Assembly: GCA_008330645.1 (NCBI GenBank) | Contig: VLTN01000006.1 | Span: 248,001 to 312,000, forward strand | Length of the DNA: 64,000 nt | Reading direction: 5' to 3' | From: Cafeteria roenbergensis | Taxonomy: Eukaryota > Sar > Bigyra > Bicosoecida > Cafeteriaceae | Part shown: in pieces, positions 54,040 to 62,398 of the stretch | Numbering within the stretch: position 1 is the stretch's first letter | Layout of the letters: each line of letters starts with the position of its first letter | Made by a program: the position numbers and the translations under genes | Notes under the pieces: model-generated | The model's database searches: none | The model's input: only the letters and a program-made list of their open reading frames with translations | What the model was told of the DNA's origin: nothing

Positions 54040-55388
54040 GGGCGAATCGGAGGCGTTGCCGGACAGATGGGGCCTCGCGGGCTCACGGACGAGGAGTTCG
54101 CAGTGGTCAGCCGCCACCGCATCGGAGCCTCCGAGGCCGACCACGTGGTGCCGGACGGCGTGTCGATCAACTGCGCGTGCGTGCAGCGGGATACCACCGC
54201 GAGAGGCACCGTCCACATCGGCGGGGTCTCCGGTGTGGCGCATCACCTGGCGCGCTGCCGCTGCGGCAAGGGCTCCACCATTCGGGCGCACAACGACGTC
54301 CGCGACGTGCTGCACGCGGCGGTGCGCTCGGCGGGGCTGCAGTCGGTGGTGGAGCCCTCCAGCTGGCAGGACGGGCAGGCGCGCTTCGGATCCCAGCCGG
54401 GGTCCAGCGAGGCCGCGCGCAAGCGACCGGACCTGCGGGTGCACGTCGACTTCGAGACCACCCGTCTCGTCGACGTGCAGATCACCTCGGCGGTGAGCAA
54501 GTCCTACGTGACGCAGGGCCTGCAGAGCATGGACGCCTTTCTCGAGCGCCGTGAGAAGGACAAGATGTGGGAGTACAAGAAGAGCTCAGCTACAAAGGAC
54601 AACATGAGCTCCATTGTGCCCTTCGTCATCACGACCACGGGACGCATGGGACCGGCGGCCTTCGCCTTCCTCAAGAAGGTGGCGGACACGGCCTTTTGGT
54701 GACCGGCCGAGGGAGCGTGCGCGCTGGGCCTTTCGCTGGCTATCGAGGCTGAACGAGGTCATCGCCAAGGGACTGGCGACCCAGCTGATCGGGCAGACGC
54801 AGTACCTGCGACAGCAGGTGGAGCGCATGCGGTGAGCAGGGGCGGTTGAGTGGCGACTCGTGGCGGTGTGATGGAAGTGATTTGGGACTTGGGACTTGTG
54901 ATTGCGGGTTTCTGGAAATGATCGAAATCTAGGGCTGCTGTACAACTTGGTTGGCATCGAAACGCTACCGCTAAACCTTGCGAGCGCATGTGGCTCTGCT
55001 TTCTACGGCAGAGCTGCACCTCGCCGATCGTCAATCGTTTTGCGCCCTCCGAGAAGCGAGCGCACCCGGTGGTCTAGCCCACGTGGGCTTCCCGGGCGAC
55101 CCCCCCTACCGTCTCGCGCGCGCGCCCCGTGTGGTGTGTGCGTGAACTCGTTTGACCCACCCTCCCGTCCCTCGGGCGACCCTGGCGGTCCCCGCCGAGC
55201 CGAATCTTTAGCCACTAGGTCAGCATCGGCGATTCTCGCCTCCACTCTGCCAACCAGAAATAAGACAGCAGCGCGGTTTGTGATTCATCGGCTGATGGAG
55301 CTGCTGGATTCGTGTTTGATGAGTCTGTGAATCGAGTGTGTGGTATGGTGACGCGAGTTTTCGACCCCCCCCAACGATGTTCATTCAT
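54040..55388 (+). mobile_element. 5'-truncated LINE, copy B (zinc knuckle, RLE endonuclease, 3' UTR), with an insertion
   Basis: Coding part from about 54046: LTDEEFAVVSRHRIGA (end of the RT/thumb region), a Cys/His cluster (CAC ... HHLARCRCG), IRAHNDVRDVL (the RHN motif), RPDLRVHVDF and LVDVQIT (PD...D endonuclease core). This order is that of the restriction-like endonuclease of R2/NeSL/Dong-type LINEs. An extra T near 54697 relative to copy A brings an early stop. The 3' UTR is interrupted at 54912-55270 and ends at 55388 with the same terminal bases as copy A. Confidence 0.82.
54912..55270. repeat. 359-bp insertion in the 3' UTR of LINE copy B
   Basis: Copy A reads straight through (GCGGGTTT then GCGCGGTTT). 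Copy B carries about 359 extra bases at that point. Part of the insert is an inverted relative of the 53250-53540 repeat. I see no inverted ends, poly-A or clear target duplication. Confidence 0.7.
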
Positions 55389-55480
55389 CCAGCAAATCCA
55401 TCCCCGATGAGTCACAGATCGCCCGAACCCGCAAGCCCAAGTCCAAAGCCCCAAGCCCAATCCCAGTCTCAGTCCGAAGC
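55389..55480 (-). mobile_element. LINE 3'-tail fragment, minus orientation
   Basis: CCAGCAAATCCATCCCCGAT followed by GAGTCACAGATCGCCCGAAC matches the reverse complement of the 5' half of the LINE 3' UTR (CCAGCAACTCCATCACCGAT, then GAATCACAAACCGCG). It begins exactly where LINE copy B stops and continues the tail that breaks off at 45479. Confidence 0.65.
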
Positions 55481-55836
55481 CCAGGTCAATGCCATCGCCC
55501 TGCAGCGGGTCGACGCTCAGCCGCCCATGCTCACCGCAGACGCTCGGCGCGGTTTCGCTTGCGCGTGTGTGTGTTTCGCGAGCCCCCCACTCACCCGTGC
55601 CCTCGGAAGGGCGCACAACAGGCGCGGTCCTGTCGCTAGCCACTGCCAACCGTTGCGCCAGACGCAGTGCCGCGTCCAAAGGGGGCATTTCCCGCATCTT
55701 CCCCGGCACCACACACACAGCCGAGCTGGGGAGAGCCCGTAGGGAACACATGAACATCGAGCTCGAGCTCCAACCCAGCCACGACAGTAGTGATCCCCGC
55801 AGCGCCCATGCAGCCACACAACGGCCCGGCCTGCGG
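55481..55836. other. Intergenic; no gene seen
   Basis: About 350 bases downstream of the convergent hypothetical gene; no recognisable feature. Confidence 0.45.
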
Positions 55837-57801
55837 TCAAGACCGAGCCAACGTGGTTTCGGGACACATCTTGTGGGCGACCCTGAGTAGCGCAGTGATG
55901 CGCTCCCGGCGCGGGGCGTCAATGACGCCGCCGTCGGTCCGTCTGCTCGGAGGCCATTCTCGGATTCGGTCCGCCTCGGCCTTCATCCGGCGCGCTCGCG
56001 ACAGCAGCGAGAACTCGACCGATGGGGCCGCAGCGCGCCGCCATGACGATGGGGGCGGCCTCCCCTTTGCAACCAGCTGCGCGAACGCCCCTACGTCGCC
56101 CGCAGTGGAAGGCGACTCCGGGCTACCGCGCACCGTCGCGAGACTCGAGGCCGAGTGGACGAGGTCGCGCGCCAGCTCTTCCGAGGCGGCTTCGTCGTCT
56201 GTCCGCGACGCCTCCACGGCCATGAACAGTGCAGTCAGCAGGAGGGTCAGCCCGCGACGGCCGAGCCACGCCGTGTCGTCGAACGCCAGCTTTGGGTCGT
56301 GCTGCACAAACGCTTCCGCCGCGTCCAGGACCTCGTCCACGATCGGCACGAGGTCCTCGGACTCGACGAACGACGCTACCAGAAGCAGCATGCAGGGCAC
56401 CGAGAGGTTCGTCCGACGGAGGATGCGCTGGCGGTCGTGCGTCCGGCTCTCGCAAAAGGCCCGGAATGCCGTCTGGAACATCTTTTCGTCGTGCGTCAGG
56501 GTACGCTTGCGCCCGCTCTCCACGCTGGCCCCTCCTTCCGCATCGTCCTCCAGCCACCGCGCCGCCACGATGCCCTCCTCATCGAGCGGAGAGGCCTTTG
56601 CAGCATCGAGGAGCTTGGCGTGTGCCGACCGGAGCTTGGCCACAGCCCTGCGGTCGTCCCCGACGCCAAAGAGCGCCATGGCATGGTTGGAATCGAACCG
56701 GGCACGAAGGTGCTCAATCCCGGCCTTGGCCATGTCCGCGCTGTGCTTGTCGTACGCCGCAGCCGCCTGGTTGGGGTTGTCGCAAATGGCGGCAAGGAAG
56801 CTGTTGGCATCGGCCTGCCGGAGTGCGATGCGGTCTAGCAGGTCCTTCTCCCACATGCCGAGGACGGACACCTCCACGTGGCGCGCCTTGACTTCCGCCT
56901 GGGCGAGGCAGCTCCTGGCGAACTCGATGGTGTCTCGAGCATACCGCCACCGCGCCGTCGGCGTGGCCTCCTCGTCCATTAGCGCCGAAGTGTCCTCGTC
57001 GAGCGTGTGGAGCGCAGTGGACGCCGCGTAGTAGAGCATCACGGCGTGCCACATCGCGAGGGCCTCCATCTTCAGGTGCGAGTGGAGGTGCGTGGAGATG
57101 GCCGGATGCGGCTCGTCGCGGATGCTGACCTCTCGCATCGCCATGTCGTAGGCGTCCTCCATGTGCCGCAGCGCCTCCATCGCGCGAGACCTGGCGCTCA
57201 GATGGTTTGTCGCCATGCCGTCGTGGTGGGCGTGCTTGGCAAACACAAAGGCGTCGGCTGCGCTGCAGTGGACCCTGGTGGCGGCATGCCGTGCGCGATC
57301 ATCCTTGACGTCGGCGGCCGCGCGCTCCCGCTCTTTGCGGTCTCCGGCCTGCTCCGCGGCCAAGCGCATCATGGCCTCTGCCGACACGGCTTGCGACGCC
57401 GCCGAGCGCATCATGGCCTCTGCCGACTCAGCTTGCGACGCCGCCGACGCGGCTTGCGAGCTGGCAAGAGAGATCCCGATGACGCTGACGAGCACGGCTC
57501 GCAACAGCCACTTGAGGTCTTCCGTCGAAACCTTCTTCAATCGCTGCCGGGTCGCTGTCGAGTCGCGAAGCATTTGCTCCACGACCGTTCCCTCCCGCAC
57601 GTTCGCACCCCTCGCCCGCCCCGCGGGGCCGAATGATGCCATTTCGGCTTCGGAAACGCTCGTGGACACCATACGGCGGAGCCCTCCCCAAGACGTGGCC
57701 GGCGGCGCTCGTGGAAGCGAGCGAGCCGCAGCAGCCGGCACCGTCGCGGCCCGTCTCACTGGCACATCTCGACGCAGCGACCTTCTGAGCGTGACAAGCA
57801 T
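55837..57801 (-). CDS. Hypothetical protein, 654 aa, presequence plus one membrane helix plus helical domain
   Basis: Single open frame. I chose the ATG at 57799-57801 (MLVTLRRSLRRDVPVRRAAT), which gives an Arg-rich amphipathic N-terminus resembling a mitochondrial presequence; further in-frame ATGs lie upstream. A hydrophobic helix follows (LLRAVLVSVIGISLASS), then two imperfect 13-residue repeats (AASQAxSAEAMMR). A large all-helical region (about residues 200-600) has spaced Ala/Leu patterns that could be TPR-like (MEALRHMEDAYDMAMREV, MWHAVMLYYAASTALHTL, NPNQAAAAYDKHSADMAKAG). No catalytic motif is seen and the family is not recognised. A membrane-anchored organellar scaffold is a guess. 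Confidence 0.7.
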   Translation of the reverse strand: MLVTLRRSLRRDVPVRRAATVPAAAARSLPRAPPATSWGGLRRMVSTSVSEAEMASFGPAGRARGANVREGTVVEQMLRDSTATRQRLKKVSTEDLKWLLRAVLVSVIGISLASSQAASAASQAESAEAMMRSAASQAVSAEAMMRLAAEQAGDRKERERAAADVKDDRARHAATRVHCSAADAFVFAKHAHHDGMATNHLSARSRAMEALRHMEDAYDMAMREVSIRDEPHPAISTHLHSHLKMEALAMWHAVMLYYAASTALHTLDEDTSALMDEEATPTARWRYARDTIEFARSCLAQAEVKARHVEVSVLGMWEKDLLDRIALRQADANSFLAAICDNPNQAAAAYDKHSADMAKAGIEHLRARFDSNHAMALFGVGDDRRAVAKLRSAHAKLLDAAKASPLDEEGIVAARWLEDDAEGGASVESGRKRTLTHDEKMFQTAFRAFCESRTHDRQRILRRTNLSVPCMLLLVASFVESEDLVPIVDEVLDAAEAFVQHDPKLAFDDTAWLGRRGLTLLLTALFMAVEASRTDDEAASEELARDLVHSASSLATVRGSPESPSTAGDVGAFAQLVAKGRPPPSSWRRAAAPSVEFSLLSRARRMKAEADRIREWPPSRRTDGGVIDAPRRERITALLRVAHKMCPETTLARS

Positions 57802-58933
57802 CGCAGCTGTGAGTCTCGACACCGGCCCGTGATGCACAGGGCCGTCCAGAGTGCGGTCACCGGGTTCGGTTCGCGCGGCAACTCTGTCAAGCGGATGGCG
57901 GGTCGCAGCTCGCTCTGCACTGCACCTCTGCCAGCACGGACAACTGCGCTTCGCGCTCGGCCTGAGCCGAGCTGCACGCTCCCCTGCAGCTACTAGTCGC
58001 TTGCGAACGGTTGTCAGCATCGTTGGGGGGATGGGGGGGGGGGATTGCTTGTCAGCGCCATTGATTGGGCGCGGGGCGAAACACTGGTGTCACCACTCCA
58101 CGCACTCAATTCGCAGCCTCGTCAAAGCTAGTCCAGGGAGTCCACCCCCCCCGCAGTGTCACAGATCGCGCGAACCCGCAAGCCCGATCCCCGGTCGCCG
58201 CCATCACCCAGCAGCGAGCCGTGGCTGGGTGCGAGTATCATCCGCGAGCGGCGCAGATTGCCGCCAGCGGCCTTGCCACCGGGTCGACGCTTTGCGAGCG
58301 CTGTCTCGATGCAACACCGCAGTTGTTCGTCGTTCTGCGCTTCACGGGTTGGCTCACGATGTTTGCTTCGATTCATTGTCAGCGAGCGCTACAAAGCTGC
58401 CCACCAGTTTGGGATTGCCAATTCGTTTGTGTCCAGGCGAGCCACAGCAGTCGATCCCGTTCGTTGGCTCCTCGCCGAGCGCTGCCAGCAATGCCTGTTC
58501 AAGCGCGAAAGGCCGCATCTCTGCATGTCAAGCACGTGTGGTCAATCGCTTGGTTTGTTCCGGTCCGTCCTTGGCGTGGGCGGGCGGAGGCCGCTGGCCG
58601 CTGCATGGCCTGTGTGGCAGAGCTGCGCTGGACAGTTCCACGGCGTGCACGGGGGCCACTTGCTCGCTGCAGAACTCGCCGCGGGTTCCGCACGGGAGTT
58701 GACGACTACCGCTGATAGCGTGTCTGTCCGGCCAGCAAGCCCGGGACTCTCGCCCCTGCCCCATTGCCAGGCCGGTGTTCTGCCGCATGGCCGTCACTCT
58801 GCCGCGAATGCCACGGGTGCTTATCTCTTGCCGTCTGGCAGGGAGAGCGCTGGCGTCAAGGGGTGGCGTTCTGCAGCGAACTGCCACAGTCGTCCCCCCG
58901 GGAAGCGTGCGTGCTCTCGGCAGCTGGCGGAGC
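57802..58933. other. Divergent intergenic region between the hypothetical protein and ISCA2
   Basis: About 1.1 kb. A degenerate minus-strand LINE tail occupies 58020-58230. I see nothing recognisable in the rest. Confidence 0.5.
58020..58230 (-). mobile_element. Diverged LINE 3'-tail fragment, minus orientation
   Basis: ATCGTTGGGG, a G-run, GGTGTCACCACTCCACGCAC, then GTCACAGATCGCGCGAACCC match, in order, the reverse complement of the LINE 3' UTR, including both halves found separately at 45395-45479 and 55389-55480. Here the two halves are continuous. Confidence 0.65.
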
Positions 58934-59545
58934 ATGGCTAGTGCCGCAGTTGAGGACCGCGCGGTGGCAGAGTCCATGTTCGCGGACGCCGGCTCGCCAG
59001 CGCCGCTTGCCATCACGGAAGCAGCCGCACAAGTGAGTACCGTGAAGATGCGCGGCGCGCACCACGCCTACTAGTTCCCATGGGCGTCCGGTGCGGGGCG
59101 GCGCCTGGTCGGTGGTCCGCGTGGTGCCTGGCCTCTCTCCGCGCCAGCGCAACACCGCGGTCCTGCAGCTGTTTACCGCTCTTCAGATTGTGAGCATTCG
59201 CGCACCCTTTCGTACCCTGGCTCCCCGCAGTACATTTTGCAGGTTCGCCAGAAAAGGGGAGCAGAGCAGCTGTGGCTCCGCGTGTCTGTTGCCCCAGGCG
59301 GCTGCGGAGGGCACCAGTACCACTTTGCTTTCACCGAGGAGGCGCCCAGCGACAGCGATGTGGTCCTGACACGGGGTGATGCCGCAGTGGTGGTGGACGG
59401 GCGCAGCCTCGGTTTTATGCAGGGCTCCACTGTGGACTACCAGCGGACGATGATGGAGTCGGGGCTCACAATCTCGGACAACCCCAACGCGACGTCTGGG
59501 TGCGGGTGCGGAACGAGCTTTGCTCTCAAGGACGATGACTTTTAA
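58934..59545 (+). CDS. ISCA2: ISCA2-type iron-sulfur cluster assembly protein (HesB/IscA family), 137 aa
   Basis: A-type carrier needed for mitochondrial [4Fe-4S] assembly. Two exons, 58934-59032 and 59231-59545 (phase 0; donor CAA/GTGAGT, acceptor CCCCGCAG). The joint reads PLAITEAAAQ-YILQVRQKRG, giving the usual spacing to LRVSVAPGGCGGHQYHFAF. The three metal-binding Cys are present: C58 (PGGCGG), and C124 and C126 (SGCGCGTSF). GSTVDYQRTMMESGLTISDN matches the ISCA2 rather than the ISCA1 subgroup. The N-terminus is short and acidic, without an obvious presequence; a longer upstream exon is possible. Ends before a 20-G run. Confidence 0.92.
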
Positions 59546-59636
59546 GCAGCGAGCATGCGTGTGTGGGCGCGCCGACCACTCCTCTGACAGCCGCCCCGAA
59601 GGCTCCCACGCCATGGTTTGCAGCCAGCGTTGTGCT

Positions 59637-59656
59637 GGGGGGGGGGGGGGGGGGGG
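59637..59656 (+). repeat. 20-base G homopolymer
   Basis: Uninterrupted run of G between the ISCA2 stop (59545) and the convergent methyltransferase-like stop (59810). Its length may be inexact in the assembly. Confidence 0.9.
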
Positions 59657-59809
59657 AGCAGCTGCCCACCCCCCTCCCCCCATCCAGTGCGCGCCAAGCG
59701 AGCCGCCGAGCCACACGAGCACGTGCACCGCCCGCCCTCCGACGAGCGCATCGGCGGCGGCCCGCCGGCCGAGTTTGCTTCTGCCCGCCGTCAAAAAGTG
59801 CGCTCGCGC

Positions 59810-62239
59810 CTACGAGAAGAATGGCATGCGGTTCGCGAGGTAGTCCCAAGGGGTGAGCTGCGCCGCGTTCACCAGGGGCGGCGTCCACTCCTGTCCAGCC
59901 GAAAACAGTCGCGGCCACAGCTGGTGCAGCTGCTTCGTGTTGCGCCGGCGGCAGAGGTCGTGCAGGGCAGTGCCTCCGTCCGCGAACGCGAGGGGGGTTT
60001 GGGCCGCGGCGCAGGCGTCGGTCCAGTCGAGCAGCAATGCTGCCTGGTCCTTTTCCAGTTGACGCCACATGAGCGCCTGGTGCGCGGGCGGGCGGAGGTC
60101 GTCGCGGGCTCTGAGCAGAGCGGCCTTGAAGCGCTCCGACACCTCCGGGGAGGCGCCCGGCGGCAGCAGCGTGTAGGACTCGCTGAGCGACAGGCAGCGG
60201 CCAGGGGGCTGCCTGGCCGCCACAGCCTGCACGGACGGGTAGACGAGGTCGTCCCCCACGACGACCGCCCTCGGAAAGCACTTGTGGACTGCTTTGAGCA
60301 GGGCCTCGAGCGGCGCGGACTTTTTCTCGCAGTCGATGAACACAACGCTGGGCTCCGGCACAGACGGGTCGGCCTCAATCAGCCGCGCGGCGATGCGCAC
60401 CGCATCGTGGGCGTCAGCTTGCATCAGGAATGTGCGGCCAAGGGAGCCAGGCTCGCTGCGCAAGGCCGCGCCGTCGGCCGGCTCTGCCGCCGCGCCGTCG
60501 GGCGGGCCGGCATCCGTGCCTGCTGCGCAGGCGGCAGAGCTTGCCGGCGCCGCTGCCGGCCGAGCCTGGCCCTGCAACGCCGCCTCCGTGGCGAGCATGT
60601 TGGCCGCGAACGTTTCGAACCTGGGGTGGTTGAGGAAGAGCTTGTCCGCCGGCCCGAGGCGCTTCATGGGCCAGTCAAGTCGGGCGTTGTTCTTAAACCA
60701 GTCCACGGCAATGATGGTTGAGCCGGGGGCCGCGCGACGTATCGCACGGGTGCTCTTGCCATACCACGAGCCGAGCTCGAGAATGCACTCTGGGCGCGTC
60801 TCCCGGATGGCCGCGAGAAGGCCGGCGTGCGTGTCCTGGCTTAACCAGCCGTGAGCGGCGGGAGGCGCGTGCCGGCCGATGCATGGGCGCAGCAGCGACA
60901 CTCGCCCGTCGCTCAGCATGCCTGCTCGCACAGAGCTCAGGCCAGACCGGTGCCACGACACCTCCGCCGACGCCGGCGAGCGCGGCGGCTGCACCCCCTT
61001 GGCAACCAGCACGGCGCCGATGGTGCTCGCGCTGCGCGTAAGCAGGGAGTTCGCGACGTCCGCAGGGGTCGCGGCAGAGCCGTCCACGCCGTTTAGCTGC
61101 TCGAGCTGCGACGGAGTGAAGAGCAGCGTGCCGGGGTCCAGCACGCACGGGTACACTGGCAGCCAGTCGTCGACTGTCAGCGGTGTCTGCGGCAGCCCCA
61201 GCTCGAACGCGTCGCCGCAGTCGAGCAGCACGAGGTCGGCGCCGCCCTCGATGGCAGCGTCAAAGCAGCGATTCACCCTGTGCCCAAGCGTTGGCTCTGC
61301 CAGCGACGCGGCGTCGGCCTCGCCCGGGCGAGGGGCCGCGGAGCGCGCTGAGACCTCCACAACGTCCGGCGCCGGCCGGGCGCCCGCCTGCGCCCCCGGC
61401 TGGGAGGCCGCCTCTGCAGCGGAAGCGAGGCCCGCGACGGGCGCAATGTCGCCCCCAGCCTCGGCTCCTGCCGTCGCCCCCCGTGCTGCTGCCGCGGCCG
61501 CCCCAACGACCGCCACGGCGTGCATGGCCACAGGCCTGTGCCTCCGCGGCTCGCCCGCCGTCGCGTCGGCAGCGGCGGTCGCCTCTTCGGGGTTCCCGGC
61601 GCGGATGACCCACACGCACTGCGCAGCAGCACCAGCGAACCTCCGCGCGAGGTTCCCCTTGAGGATCTCCATCGAAGTGGGCTGGCTCTGGGTGTCCGGG
61701 TGCAGCAGGTGCAGCTCCCACTCCGACGTGGGGCGGCCAGGGTCCCCGCGCGAGAACGGTGGGAGCGCTGCGGCTGTCGCCGCCTCGCTGAACGGCAGGG
61801 GGCGGTGAAGGAAGAACGGCGCGGCCGGTTCGGGGTCCACACCGCGCATCTGCTGAACAAACCTGCGCTGCCCGGGGTCATAGAGCCACCCCTTGTCGGC
61901 CCAGCGCCTCACCGACTCCATGAAATGCGCTGTGGCAGCGTTTGCCTCTTGGGCGAGTCGCCGTGGGTCTGAAGCCACGATCCGAGCGGCCTCGGAAAAG
62001 GACACTCGCCTCTGGCGGCTGACCTGCTCGCGCGCTGGGTCGATCTCGAACAGGCGCGCCTCCGCCTCCGCAGTTTGGCTCCTCACGAACTGCGAAAAGA
62101 GCGCCGCTTCGTCGTCTGTCGTGGGCATGGCGCTTGTCAGGCGGGGGCCGTCGGGCGAAGCCGATCGAGCTCGCTTCCCTGCCCGGCCACGGCCCTCCTG
62201 GCCACCGCTGCTTGCAGGGGCGCCCCTGCTCGTGGCCAT
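59810..62239 (-). CDS. Methyltransferase-like protein with ankyrin-like C-terminus, 809 aa
   Basis: Single open frame from ATG at 62237-62239; another in-frame ATG at 62128 (MPTTDDEAALFSQF) is equally plausible. The N-terminal ~220 residues are unrecognised (SRQRRVSFSEAARIVASDPR, WADKGWLYDPGQRRFVQQMR). A Rossmann-type class I methyltransferase core lies at about 475-680: motif I ILELGSWYGKSTRAIRRAAP, then GSTIIAVDWFKNN, ADAHDAVRIAARL, VVFIDCEKKSAPLEALLKAV and VVVGDDLVYPSV. An Ala/Gly-rich insert interrupts it. The C-terminus (TALHDLCRRRNTKQLHQLWP, LVNAAQLTPWDYLANRM) resembles one or two ankyrin-like repeats. Substrate unknown. Divergent from LMF with 159 bp between starts. Confidence 0.7.
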   Translation of the reverse strand: MATSRGAPASSGGQEGRGRAGKRARSASPDGPRLTSAMPTTDDEAALFSQFVRSQTAEAEARLFEIDPAREQVSRQRRVSFSEAARIVASDPRRLAQEANAATAHFMESVRRWADKGWLYDPGQRRFVQQMRGVDPEPAAPFFLHRPLPFSEAATAAALPPFSRGDPGRPTSEWELHLLHPDTQSQPTSMEILKGNLARRFAGAAAQCVWVIRAGNPEEATAAADATAGEPRRHRPVAMHAVAVVGAAAAAARGATAGAEAGGDIAPVAGLASAAEAASQPGAQAGARPAPDVVEVSARSAAPRPGEADAASLAEPTLGHRVNRCFDAAIEGGADLVLLDCGDAFELGLPQTPLTVDDWLPVYPCVLDPGTLLFTPSQLEQLNGVDGSAATPADVANSLLTRSASTIGAVLVAKGVQPPRSPASAEVSWHRSGLSSVRAGMLSDGRVSLLRPCIGRHAPPAAHGWLSQDTHAGLLAAIRETRPECILELGSWYGKSTRAIRRAAPGSTIIAVDWFKNNARLDWPMKRLGPADKLFLNHPRFETFAANMLATEAALQGQARPAAAPASSAACAAGTDAGPPDGAAAEPADGAALRSEPGSLGRTFLMQADAHDAVRIAARLIEADPSVPEPSVVFIDCEKKSAPLEALLKAVHKCFPRAVVVGDDLVYPSVQAVAARQPPGRCLSLSESYTLLPPGASPEVSERFKAALLRARDDLRPPAHQALMWRQLEKDQAALLLDWTDACAAAQTPLAFADGGTALHDLCRRRNTKQLHQLWPRLFSAGQEWTPPLVNAAQLTPWDYLANRMPFFS

Positions 62240-62398
62240 CTGGTGCTGCGAGGTGCGGCCTTGTGCGGTCAGGCTCGGCGGCGGGGGTTGTGTTTTGTTG
62301 TCGCCAATCGCAGCACGGCTCTGCCACGCGGCGTTTGGCTGTGCACAGTCGAGCACTCGCCGACGGCAAGGGAAGGCGCAAGCCGCAGTCCGGCTGCG
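62240..62398. promoter_or_regulatory. Shared 159-bp upstream region, methyltransferase-like (-) and LMF (+)
   Basis: Short spacer between divergent start codons; contains TTTGTTGTCGCCAATCGCAG, less GC-rich than its surroundings. No named motif is recognised. Confidence 0.4.

Noticed and set aside
59618-60721. Plus-strand open frame opposite the methyltransferase-like gene
   Set aside because: Passes through a G-run and shows no domain; antisense shadow of the minus-strand gene.
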